Positions 17,047 through 25,366 of a DNA stretch of 64,000 nucleotides are shown piece by piece. The translations under genes and the position numbers were made by a program. A model generated the notes under the pieces. It was not told where the DNA came from. It ran no database searches and worked only from the letters and a program-made list of their open reading frames with translations. The DNA comes from Haliscomenobacter sp033763495 (lineage in GTDB: Bacteria; Bacteroidota; Bacteroidia; Chitinophagales; Saprospiraceae). The stretch covers positions 98,076 through 162,075 of the forward strand of contig NZ_JANRKL010000148.1 of NCBI RefSeq assembly GCF_033763495.1, read 5' to 3'. Positions within the stretch are counted from its first letter, which is position 1. Each line of letters opens with the position of its first letter.

Positions 17047-18231
17047 ATGCCTAACATCCCTCTGCCTACCCGCCTCGCCTCTGTCGACATCTACCGAGGG
17101 TTTGTCATGTTTCTGATGATGGCCGAAGTATGGGAATTTGGCCACGTTGCCAAAGCTTTTCCCGATAGCGGCTTTTGGGCCTTTTTACATTTTCACCAAA
17201 GCCATGTACCCTGGGTAGGCTGTTCTTTGCACGATTTGATCCAGCCATCCTTTTCATTTTTGGTGGGCGTGGCCCTGCCTTATTCCCTAGCCAGTCGGCA
17301 GGCCAGTGGGCAAAACAACTGGCAGGTATGGGGGCATACTTTTCGCCGGGCACTGATTTTGATTTTACTGGGCATTTTCTTGCGTTCGATGTACGCCAAA
17401 CAAACGAACTTCACCTTTGAAGATACGCTCACCCAGATTGGCCTGGGTTATGTATTCCTTTTTGCCTTGGGCTGGGTAAAAGAGCGCTGGCAGTGGATTG
17501 CCTTTGCGGGCATTTTGCTGGCCTATTGGGCTTTGTTTGCACTTTATTCCTTGCCTGGTCCCGATTTCAACTGGGCCGAGGCGGGCGTAGCCGCAGATTG
17601 GCCCCATCATGCGCAAGGTTTCGCGGCACATTGGAACAAAAATACCAATGCCGCCTGGGCTTTTGACCGCTGGTTTTTAAATCTTTTTCCGCGAGAAAAT
17701 GTATTCCGATTCAATGGGGGCGGTTACGCGACTTTGAGTTTTATCCCTACCCTGGGCACCATGATTTTGGGCCTGATAGCCGGGCAATGGCTCAGAACTG
17801 CCGAATCTACCCGCTTGCTGCTGCGTAAGTTGTTGTTGTTTGGGGTGGCATTTCTGGCTACTGGATTTCTGCTGAGTATTCTGGGCATTTGCCCCAATGT
17901 GAAACGGATTTGGACGCCGAGTTGGACTTTGTTCAGTGGTGGTTGGTGTTTTCTCTTGTTGGCTGGCTTTTATTACGTAGCTGATTTGAAGCATCAAGGC
18001 TCCTGGTTTTATGTTTTTAAAGTATTGGGCATGAATTCCATTGCAGCTTACCTGCTAGCGCATACCGTAATCGGGTTCATCGATTCCTCTTTCCGCATCA
18101 ATGTGCATCCTCAGTACGATATGATTTTTGGAGAAGGGTACCGGACTTTGGTGAGTGGTACGGTGTTGCTCACGATGCAGTTTTTGGTGCTGAATTGGAT
18201 GTACCGGAAGCGGATTTTTGTGAAGATATAG
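17047..18231 (+). CDS. DUF5009/HGSNAT-like membrane acyltransferase family protein
   Basis: This 394-residue membrane protein begins RLASVDIYRGFVMFLMMAE, the hallmark N-terminus of the heparan-alpha-glucosaminide N-acetyltransferase-like and YeiB families. The next conserved His is in HFHQSHVPWVGCSLHDLIQP, followed by PSFSFLVGVALPYSL. About ten transmembrane helices follow. Relatives move acetyl groups across membranes to sugars, but bacterial members are mostly uncharacterised. Many Bacteroidota place such genes among sugar-degradation clusters; here the neighbours do not help. Confidence 0.85.
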   Translation: MPNIPLPTRLASVDIYRGFVMFLMMAEVWEFGHVAKAFPDSGFWAFLHFHQSHVPWVGCSLHDLIQPSFSFLVGVALPYSLASRQASGQNNWQVWGHTFRRALILILLGIFLRSMYAKQTNFTFEDTLTQIGLGYVFLFALGWVKERWQWIAFAGILLAYWALFALYSLPGPDFNWAEAGVAADWPHHAQGFAAHWNKNTNAAWAFDRWFLNLFPRENVFRFNGGGYATLSFIPTLGTMILGLIAGQWLRTAESTRLLLRKLLLFGVAFLATGFLLSILGICPNVKRIWTPSWTLFSGGWCFLLLAGFYYVADLKHQGSWFYVFKVLGMNSIAAYLLAHTVIGFIDSSFRINVHPQYDMIFGEGYRTLVSGTVLLTMQFLVLNWMYRKRIFVKI

Positions 18232-18254
18232 CTTTGATTGTTTGTCCAGTAAGT

Positions 18255-19472
18255 TTATTCAGCCTTAGTGTTTTTTTGCAACACAAGCATCAAGCCAATT
18301 GCGACGATCATCAGTCCCAAACCCACCAACAATGAAAATTGATAAGACCCCGTTTTGTCAAACCCAACACCAAACAACATCGGCCCGAACGCCGCACCAA
18401 TGGTATATGCTGAAAAAACAAAACCATACACTGTGCCCATCGAGCGCATGCCAAAAAAACGACTAACCATGTACGGCATGATGTCGGATTCGGCACCCAT
18501 GGCCAGGCCGATCATCACGGTTGCCAAATAGACGGTGAATCCGGTGGGGTACAACCAAAGCAGTAGAATTCCGACAGCTGCTCCGCCAAAAATTCCTGCA
18601 GCTACCAGTGGTGCAGAAAAACGATCGGCCAAAAAACCGTTGGCAATGCGCCCCACCAGTGAAGCGCCTCCAAACAGGGAAATGGCCAAGGCTGCGATTT
18701 GAGGGCTCAGCCCTCTGTCGGTCAACATCGCCGAAAGGTGGGTCATGATCCCGGTACAACTAACCGCAACACACAAAATGGACAAACTGAGGAGCCAAAA
18801 AGACCGTGTTGCTGCAGCTGCCCCAATGCTCATGGCACTACTTTCGGTCGCCGAAATTTCAAGCTGGCCCTGTGGTTGCATACCCATGTCTGCGGGACTG
18901 TTTTTTAGAAGAAAATGGACCAGAGGCAGGGCAACCAGTACACAAGCCAGGCTCAAAAGGATGTAGACCTGCCTCCAATCGGCGGATTGAATCAGAAATT
19001 GGGCTAGAATTGGAATCAATAAAGCGCCTAGGCCCACTCCCGCATTGCCTAGTCCGATGGCCAAAGCCCGGTTTTGATTGAACCAGTTGGCCACTATTCG
19101 GGAGTAAGCCAAAGGAGAATTGCCCGATCCAATGAAGCCGCCTAAAAAATAACAGATGTAGAGGGAAATGATTGGGGCTTGCACCCGCGAGAGTGCAAAC
19201 AAACAAATAGCCATGCCGATTAAGGCAAAGGAAATGACTTTTTTTCCACCCAATTTATCGATCAAACGCCCCGAAATGGGCGAACCCAGGGCGACACCAA
19301 CACTCACCAAAGAAACTGCCAATGAAATGGATCCCCGATCGGTTTTAAAAGCTTCTGCCAATGGTTTGACAAACACGCCAAAGCAATAAACCAGCAGCGA
19401 GCCTACGCTCAAAAACTGCCCAATCAGCGCAATGAGGACGATGCGCCAGCCGTAAAAAAATCCTGATTTCAT
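18255..19472 (-). CDS. Major facilitator superfamily transporter
   Basis: This 405-residue protein has twelve hydrophobic segments. The MFS motif A between helices 2 and 3 reads GRLIDKLGGKKVI, with a weaker second copy after helix 8 (GRIANGFLADRF). It belongs to the oxalate/formate or monocarboxylate antiporter-like group by general look, but the substrate is not evident. I placed the start at ATG 19472 (MKSGFFYGWRIVLIALIGQ), because the longer reading frame adds 48 hydrophilic residues unlike MFS N-termini. It converges with the gene at 17047-18231, with only 23 bp between stops. Confidence 0.9.
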   Translation of the reverse strand: MKSGFFYGWRIVLIALIGQFLSVGSLLVYCFGVFVKPLAEAFKTDRGSISLAVSLVSVGVALGSPISGRLIDKLGGKKVISFALIGMAICLFALSRVQAPIISLYICYFLGGFIGSGNSPLAYSRIVANWFNQNRALAIGLGNAGVGLGALLIPILAQFLIQSADWRQVYILLSLACVLVALPLVHFLLKNSPADMGMQPQGQLEISATESSAMSIGAAAATRSFWLLSLSILCVAVSCTGIMTHLSAMLTDRGLSPQIAALAISLFGGASLVGRIANGFLADRFSAPLVAAGIFGGAAVGILLLWLYPTGFTVYLATVMIGLAMGAESDIMPYMVSRFFGMRSMGTVYGFVFSAYTIGAAFGPMLFGVGFDKTGSYQFSLLVGLGLMIVAIGLMLVLQKNTKAE

Positions 19473-19590
19473 AACGATCAATGTAGGTGTGCAGGTGAAG
19501 GTAGATTTTTTTCTAAAGAGAACAAAATATATCTGGTTGCCTGACAATAAAAAAGGCAGCTCTGGTGCTCGCCAGACCAAACATGAATCA

Positions 19591-19790
19591 GCCCTGAAGG
19601 GGCGATATCCCTCCAAGAATGGGTAACGCCCATTCTATGTGACGAGTAATCCATTAAACGAATAAGCCCTGAAGGGGCGACATCACTTGGCATGGTTATG
19701 TCGCCCCTTCAGGGCTTGTCGTGTGAACACAGGCAGGCTGCTTGGCCGAAAGGGCTGCACCCTTTCTTGATGGGCTGTCGCCCTTTCAGG
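19591..19790. repeat. Cluster of GCCCTGAAGGGGCGA palindromic repeats
   Basis: The motif GCCCTGAAGGGGCGAYAT occurs at 19591 and 19666. The second copy pairs perfectly with an inverted copy at 19698-19715 (18-bp stem, 14-nt loop). A further degenerate inverted copy (TCGCCCTTTCAGGGC) lies near 19780. A separate small hairpin AGAATGGG-TAACG-CCCATTCT is at 19616-19636. There is no ORF. This is a dispersed short-palindrome family rather than a gene; it could act as a transcription barrier between the MFS and thioredoxin-like genes. Confidence 0.75.
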
Positions 19791-19820
19791 GCTAATTAGC
19801 TGACTGCGTAACGTGCGTTA

Positions 19821-20942
19821 TTACAAATGCTTCAGCAACTCTGCTTCGATATTCGCAGCACCACGTACTTCGGTGGCTACGATCAAACCTTCTTTGTTGA
19901 TCATGAAAGCCCTCGGAATACCTTGCACACCGTACATGGCAGCTGGAGCAGCACCCCAATGCTTGAGGTCACTGACATGGTATGGCCAAGTCAGGTTATC
20001 CGCTTTAATGGCTTGGATCCAGGCTTCTTTGCCTCGTTGTCTTGCTTCGCTGATTTGAGCAGGTGTAGCACCCTGAGCCCGGCGATCGTCAAAACCATCC
20101 AGCGACACACTAAAGATGGTAAATCCCTTGTCTTTGTACTTGTTGTAAACTGCTACAACGTTTGGATTCTCGCCCCGGCAGGGTCCACACCAACTGGCCC
20201 AAAAGTCGAGCAAAACTACTTTTCCCTTCAGATCTGACAATTTAAGTCTTTTGCCACTGGGATCTGGCAAGTCGATATCTGGGGCAGGTTTGCCGATTTG
20301 TACGACCTGATTGCTTTGTTCCGCCTGGTATTGTGCTTCGATGACAGTAAGGTATTCGTTGTAAGCCGCTGCAACATCTGAATTGGGATCGGTTTGTTGC
20401 AATTTTTCTATAGCGCGTCTTTGGGTGCCGAGGTAAGGCCCAGCATTGCCCAGCGACAAATATGCTAAGAACGCGCCAACCAATGGGCTTTTGGTCGTAT
20501 CCACAAAAGTACCTACATCGTTGGCCGACATGCTGCGCTCCATGATGCGTTTGGCACAATCGGCCAGCATTTTGCTTTCTTTGGAACCATCAATTTCTAC
20601 AGCGTAGTCCTGAAACGTATTCAAATCCCCATTTACAGTCACTACCTTCTCGGCACCAGTCATGATCAGGTTGATGCGTTTGGCGCCTACCCGCAGGTTG
20701 TAAATCCCAGGTTTGAGGCCTTCGGGAAAATTGATGGAGTATTTTCCACTACCATTGATGTCGGCTTTGGACAGAACGGTGCTCGCTCGGCCAATAGCTA
20801 CCTCATCAACGAAGACTTGTAAATTTTCTGCACCCTTGATGGTGCCTTCGATGGTGGTGCCTTTAGGTGTGCAACTCCAGAAACCCAGAGACAACAACGC
20901 AAGTGCCAGGACTTGAATGAAGCGGTTCATGCGATTGATCAT
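19821..20942 (-). CDS. TlpA-like thiol-disulfide lipoprotein with DUF4369-type N-domain
   Basis: This 373-residue protein starts with a lipoprotein signal (LALLSLGFWSC, lipobox Cys about residue 24). The N-terminal domain of about 110 residues (GTTIEGTIKGAENLQVFVDE) is DUF4369-like. The C-terminal thioredoxin/AhpC-type domain carries FWASWCGPCRGENP with the CGPC redox pair and the cis-Pro segment VQGIPRAFMI. It should act in the periplasm as a disulfide reductase. ATG 20942 and ATG 20930 are both possible starts. It follows purL by 6 bp and is therefore in its operon, though a metabolic link is not obvious. Confidence 0.9.
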   Translation of the reverse strand: MINRMNRFIQVLALALLSLGFWSCTPKGTTIEGTIKGAENLQVFVDEVAIGRASTVLSKADINGSGKYSINFPEGLKPGIYNLRVGAKRINLIMTGAEKVVTVNGDLNTFQDYAVEIDGSKESKMLADCAKRIMERSMSANDVGTFVDTTKSPLVGAFLAYLSLGNAGPYLGTQRRAIEKLQQTDPNSDVAAAYNEYLTVIEAQYQAEQSNQVVQIGKPAPDIDLPDPSGKRLKLSDLKGKVVLLDFWASWCGPCRGENPNVVAVYNKYKDKGFTIFSVSLDGFDDRRAQGATPAQISEARQRGKEAWIQAIKADNLTWPYHVSDLKHWGAAPAAMYGVQGIPRAFMINKEGLIVATEVRGAANIEAELLKHL

Positions 20943-20948
20943 TTAATG

Positions 20949-23198
20949 TTAGATTGCATTTTCCATTTTTTGACCCAAAGTATGGTCATAAATGGCTTTC
21001 CAGTCGTTCAGTGGGCCGTAGTCTTCGCCATCTACCACGATGCGTTTTCCTGTCACCTCACCGATTCTGGTAAAAGGAACATTATGGGTGTTGAGGTAGT
21101 TGACCAGATCGTCTTCTTTTTCCGAAGGGGTAGTCACCACAATCCGACTTTGGCTTTCGCTGAAAAGATAAACATCCTTGCGGAAATTGTCGTCTGTTTC
21201 TACTTCAAAACCAATGTTTCCGGCCAAGGCGGATTCGACCAAACAGGCAAAAAGCCCTCCTTCTGAAATATCGTGGGCTGACTCAATCAAGCGACGGCGG
21301 ATCAATTTTGAGATGTTCAACTGAATGTGGAACTCTTCATCCAAATCGATGCCGGGGGCGGGTGACAATTGCACCTTGTGCACCAGACGCAGGTATTCTG
21401 AGCTGTTGATGTCGTTTTGTGGCGTACCAATCATGTAAATCAAATGGCCATCTTTTTTAAAATTAAGGGTCATTTGGTATTTTACATCATCCAGAATTCC
21501 CAACATCCCGATGGTGGGGGTGGGGTGGATGGGTTCGGTACGGTCCTTGAATACCGATTGGTTGTAAAAACTTACGTTGCCACCGGTTACCGGGGTGTCA
21601 AACTTCCGACAAGCATCCCCCATTCCCTTGATGGCATTGACAAATTGCCAATATACCTCTGGGTTTTTAGGGCTGCCGAAGTTCAGGCAGTTCGTGATGG
21701 CCACGGGAGTACCACCAGAGCAAACAATGTTGCGGGCAGCTTCCGCCACGGCAATCATAGCCCCAGTATAGGGATCAGCGTGTACGTAGGTCGAGTTGCA
21801 ATCCACCGTGAGTGCCAGTGCTTTGTTGGTGCCTTTCACCCTTACCAGTGAAGCATCCGAAGGGGCATTGGTACCCATGTTGTTGGTGCGCACCATGGAG
21901 TCGTACTGCTCGTAAATCCAACGTTTTGATACAATATTGGGCGAAGCAAATACGGTTCGTGCCACCTTTTTCAGGTCCTTAGGCTGGTTGATGTTCTTTA
22001 CATTGAACTTGTTGACCTGATCGATGTATTTGGGTTTCTGGTAATCGGGTTGGTAAACGGGTGCGCCGCCACCCAAAACCAGGGATTCGGCAGGTACATC
22101 GGCAACCAGTTCGCCGTGGTGATAAAACTCCAAGCGACCGGTATCGGTTACCTCTCCAATTTGTTCACACTCGAGGTCCCATTTATCAAATACATCCAAT
22201 ACTTTTTGCTCCTGGCCCAGGTGTACCACGATCAACATGCGCTCCTGGCTTTCGGACAACAGAATTTCCCAGGCTTTCATATTGGCCTGACGGGTAGGTA
22301 CCTTGCTCAGGTCGATGCGCATGCCACACTTGCCCTTGGCGCTCATTTCGGAGGTAGAACAAGTGATGCCCGCTGCGCCCATGTCTTGCATGCCTACTAC
22401 TGCACCGGTTTTGATCACTTCCAAGGATGCTTCCAACAGGAGTTTTTCCTGGAAAGGGTCACCTACCTGTACTGCTGGCAAGTCGTCAGCAGAATCTTCG
22501 GTGAGATCGGCCGAGGCAAAAGTTGCGCCATGGATACCGTCTTTGCCGGTTGCAGAACCGACAATGAACACGGGATTGCCTACTCCTTCGGCAATGGCGG
22601 AAACCGTTTGACCTACCCGGACGATGCCTGCGGACATGGCGTTCACCAGGATATTCTGGTTGTAACAATCGTTGAAGTATACTTCTCCGCCGACGGTAGG
22701 TACCCCAAAGGAATTGCCATAGTCACCAATACCTTTCACCACCCCTTTGATCAGGTGTTGGGTATGGGCATTGTCGAGGTTGCCAAAACGCAGGGAATTG
22801 AGTGCGGCAATGGGCCGGGCACCCATGGTAAAAATATCGCGGTGGATACCACCTACTCCGGTAGCTGCTCCTTGATAGGGCTCGATGGCGGATGGGTGGT
22901 TGTGAGATTCAATTTTGAAGGCACAAGCCAGGCCATCTCCGATGTCGACGAGGCCGGCATTTTCTTCACCAGCTCCTACCAACAGGCGTTTGCCATCGCG
23001 GGGTAAGGTCTTGAGCCAGTGGATAGAATGCTTGTAGGAACAGTGTTCAGACCACATGACGGAGAAAATACTCAACTCCGTAAAATTGGGCGTACGCCCC
23101 ATGACTTTGACAATCCGGTCAAACTCGTCCTCGGTGAGTCCCAGATTTTGGGCCACTTGGGCATTGATTTCCGGTTCGGATACGTGCTGCATCAGCAT
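20949..23198 (-). CDS. purL: Phosphoribosylformylglycinamidine synthase subunit PurL
   Basis: This 749-residue protein is the small-type PurL, which makes FGAM from FGAR with ATP and ammonia supplied by PurQ, with PurS as bridge (purine step 4). Signature segments are TELSIFSVMWSEHCSYKHS with the catalytic His, GIGDYGNSFGVPTVGGE, QDMGAAGITCSTSEM and DISEGGLFACLVESALAG. Length and motif order are normal and no residue seems missing. Two in-frame ATGs (23198 and 23192) are equivalent. The downstream thioredoxin-like gene is 6 bp away. No purine riboswitch is evident upstream. Confidence 0.97.
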   Translation of the reverse strand: MLMQHVSEPEINAQVAQNLGLTEDEFDRIVKVMGRTPNFTELSIFSVMWSEHCSYKHSIHWLKTLPRDGKRLLVGAGEENAGLVDIGDGLACAFKIESHNHPSAIEPYQGAATGVGGIHRDIFTMGARPIAALNSLRFGNLDNAHTQHLIKGVVKGIGDYGNSFGVPTVGGEVYFNDCYNQNILVNAMSAGIVRVGQTVSAIAEGVGNPVFIVGSATGKDGIHGATFASADLTEDSADDLPAVQVGDPFQEKLLLEASLEVIKTGAVVGMQDMGAAGITCSTSEMSAKGKCGMRIDLSKVPTRQANMKAWEILLSESQERMLIVVHLGQEQKVLDVFDKWDLECEQIGEVTDTGRLEFYHHGELVADVPAESLVLGGGAPVYQPDYQKPKYIDQVNKFNVKNINQPKDLKKVARTVFASPNIVSKRWIYEQYDSMVRTNNMGTNAPSDASLVRVKGTNKALALTVDCNSTYVHADPYTGAMIAVAEAARNIVCSGGTPVAITNCLNFGSPKNPEVYWQFVNAIKGMGDACRKFDTPVTGGNVSFYNQSVFKDRTEPIHPTPTIGMLGILDDVKYQMTLNFKKDGHLIYMIGTPQNDINSSEYLRLVHKVQLSPAPGIDLDEEFHIQLNISKLIRRRLIESAHDISEGGLFACLVESALAGNIGFEVETDDNFRKDVYLFSESQSRIVVTTPSEKEDDLVNYLNTHNVPFTRIGEVTGKRIVVDGEDYGPLNDWKAIYDHTLGQKMENAI

Positions 23199-23433
23199 TT
23201 GGGTTTAAAAGCGCAAAGATATAAACCCGGTACTCAAATAGCCATAAGCGTGTTGAAATTTTTCGGCTTAATGTGAGATTGAAGTTTTTAAATGGTAATT
23301 CGGGGCCAATTGCACGAATTTGGCGGAATCACCCCGCTATTTTGGTTAAATTTTCCATTTTTTTGTTTTAAAAATTAATTTAACTTTGTTTTTGTATTGA
23401 TTTAATTGATAATTGTTTCAAAACGCTAGTTAC

Positions 23434-23967
23434 ATGAAAGCACTTAAAAAAATCCTATTGGGCATTGTTGCCCTGATCGCCCTTGTTTTGATCATTGCCC
23501 TTTTTGTCAAAAGGGATTTTGCGGTGGAGCGCTCCATCACCATCAACAAACCCAATCAGGAGGTTTTTGACTATGTAAAAATACTGAAAAACCAGAAAAA
23601 TTGGAGCACTTACAGCCAGGCTGATCCCGAGATGAAAGAATTTTACAAAGGTACTGACGGTACGGTCGGTGCAGTATATGGCTGGGAAAGTAAAATGATG
23701 GGAAATGGAGAACAGGTGATTACCAAAGTAGTGGAAGGAGAGCGGGTAGATATTGACCTCATCTTTAAAGGAATGATGGGTGGAACTTCTCCGGCCTATC
23801 TGGCTACTAAAGTATTGAGTGATTCTACAACTCAGGTGACCTGGGCCATGAGTGGGAAAATGAACTACCCTATGAATTTTATGGGGCTGTTTATGAGCAT
23901 GGATGACATGATCGGCTCGGAGTATCAGAAGTCTTTGGAGCAGTTGAAAGGCGTGTTAGAAAAGTAA
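23434..23967 (+). CDS. SRPBCC-family protein with N-terminal membrane anchor
   Basis: This 177-residue protein has a hydrophobic N-terminal helix (MKALKKILLGIVALIALVLI) followed by a START/Bet v1-like fold: AVERSITINKPNQEVFDYV, then a strand-rich part and a C-terminal helix (GSEYQKSLEQLKGVLE). Polyketide-cyclase/AHSA1-like proteins of this type bind small hydrophobic ligands. I chose ATG 23434 over an upstream in-frame start. It is divergent from purL and is followed by a long palindrome that may end transcription from both sides. Confidence 0.8.
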   Translation: MKALKKILLGIVALIALVLIIALFVKRDFAVERSITINKPNQEVFDYVKILKNQKNWSTYSQADPEMKEFYKGTDGTVGAVYGWESKMMGNGEQVITKVVEGERVDIDLIFKGMMGGTSPAYLATKVLSDSTTQVTWAMSGKMNYPMNFMGLFMSMDDMIGSEYQKSLEQLKGVLEK

Positions 23968-23972
23968 AACTT

Positions 23973-24075
23973 CTTAGGTGCCTCTTCGGTGCCTTGGGAT
24001 TCTTAGGTGGTGAAAAGAAAGAGCTGCATTCTTTTCACCACCTAAGAATCCTAAGGCACCAAAGAGGCACCTAAG
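23973..24075. repeat. Long palindrome between convergent genes
   Basis: The left half CTTAGGTGCCTCTTCGGTGC...TTCTTAGGTGGTGAAAAG (23973-24018) is matched in reverse by CTTTTCACCACCTAAGAA...GGCACCTAAG (to 24075), with few mismatches and a short loop. It fills the space between the convergent SRPBCC and Gfo/Idh genes and could work as a two-way terminator. Confidence 0.75.
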
Positions 24076-24082
24076 AGGCAAC

Positions 24083-25213
24083 TTATTTTCCCAATTGAAT
24101 CGGTTTAGCCATACTCTGCGCTTTCAAAGCCAGCTCTGTTGCCAACAAACAATGTGCCTGTGGCATCGCCGTTTCCGTACGGTTCAGCACATCATCCACC
24201 AATAAAGTCCCAAAAGGCAGCGGTTCCTTATTACAATCGATGTATTTGGTCTCTTTTTGATTCACCAGATACAGGTGATTCCCGTTGTCATGACTGGCAA
24301 TGTCGATGTTTTTACGGATTTCAATATAGCCCTCGGCACCCAGGATGGTCAGTCGGCCATCGCCCCAGGTCTTCAAACCATCCGGCGTAAACCAATCCAC
24401 CCGAATGTAACCCGTGCCTTTATTGCCTTTGATCATCACATCCCCAAAGTCTTCAAACTGCGGATATTGGGGATGATTGACATTGCCCACTTGTGATGCG
24501 ACGATTTCTGCCTGGGTTGAACCCGTGAAAAAAAGAAACTGATCAAATTGATGCGAAGCAATATCCGTGATGATGCCTCCATAATTTTTGACATCAAAAA
24601 ACCAGGGCGGACGGGTCGACACATTCATGCGGTGGGGCCCCATGCCGATGGTTTGAATCACTTTGCCAATGGCACCTGCTTTCACCAACTCTCCAGCTTT
24701 TACCGTGGCGCGGTTTTCGTGCCTTTCGCTGTACATGATAGAATAAATGCGTTTGGTGGCTTGTTGTACTGCGCGTACTTTTTTCAATTGAGCCAGACTG
24801 GTGACGCCAGGCTTGTCCACCAAATAATCCTTGCCGTGTTGCATTACTTCGATACCCAAGGGTGCCCGCTCGATGGGGATACCTGCGCTCAGGATGAGCT
24901 GGATGGAGTTGTCTTCCAGGATTTCCCGTTTGTCTTTGGCCTGTTTGGCGTTGGGGTATCTTTTGGCAAAAGCGGCAGCAAGGTCTGCTTCCTTGGCGTA
25001 AAAAGCCACCAACTGGCCACCGCCTCGGGTCACTGCGTCGACCATGCCGTTGATGTGGCCGTGGTTGATGCCAATGACCGAAAATTTGATGCGGGGCTCG
25101 GCAATTGGTTTTGCAAAAGTTGTTTGTGGGAGGGAGGAGAGGATGGCCATGCCCGTAGCGGTGGTGGCGGTCTCTTTTATAAAGCGGCGGCGGTTGAAAA
25201 GGGTGGTTTTCAT
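24083..25213 (-). CDS. Tat-exported Gfo/Idh/MocA-family oxidoreductase
   Basis: This 376-residue protein starts with a twin-arginine signal (NRRRFIKETATTATG). The NAD(P)-binding fold follows (FSVIGINHGHINGMVDAV, with a degenerate dinucleotide loop), and the family motif appears as DYLVDKPGVTSLAQL, where the usual EKP is DKP with the catalytic Lys kept. The C-terminal alpha/beta domain includes GGIITDIASHQFDQFLFF. Such exported members in Bacteroidota usually act on sugars or glycosides in the periplasm. The substrate is unknown. Confidence 0.9.
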   Translation of the reverse strand: MKTTLFNRRRFIKETATTATGMAILSSLPQTTFAKPIAEPRIKFSVIGINHGHINGMVDAVTRGGGQLVAFYAKEADLAAAFAKRYPNAKQAKDKREILEDNSIQLILSAGIPIERAPLGIEVMQHGKDYLVDKPGVTSLAQLKKVRAVQQATKRIYSIMYSERHENRATVKAGELVKAGAIGKVIQTIGMGPHRMNVSTRPPWFFDVKNYGGIITDIASHQFDQFLFFTGSTQAEIVASQVGNVNHPQYPQFEDFGDVMIKGNKGTGYIRVDWFTPDGLKTWGDGRLTILGAEGYIEIRKNIDIASHDNGNHLYLVNQKETKYIDCNKEPLPFGTLLVDDVLNRTETAMPQAHCLLATELALKAQSMAKPIQLGK

Positions 25214-25366
25214 TGGTTGATGTTTATAGTTTTAAACGTGAGTTTTATCTGAAGTAAAATTAAAAAAAACCAGCGCTCAGCCATCCCCAAAAATCCCCTC
25301 TTGCCAATCTCCGCACAAATCCCTAACTTTCCCCATTACTTTTTTGTCCCACTAACCGATTTACAA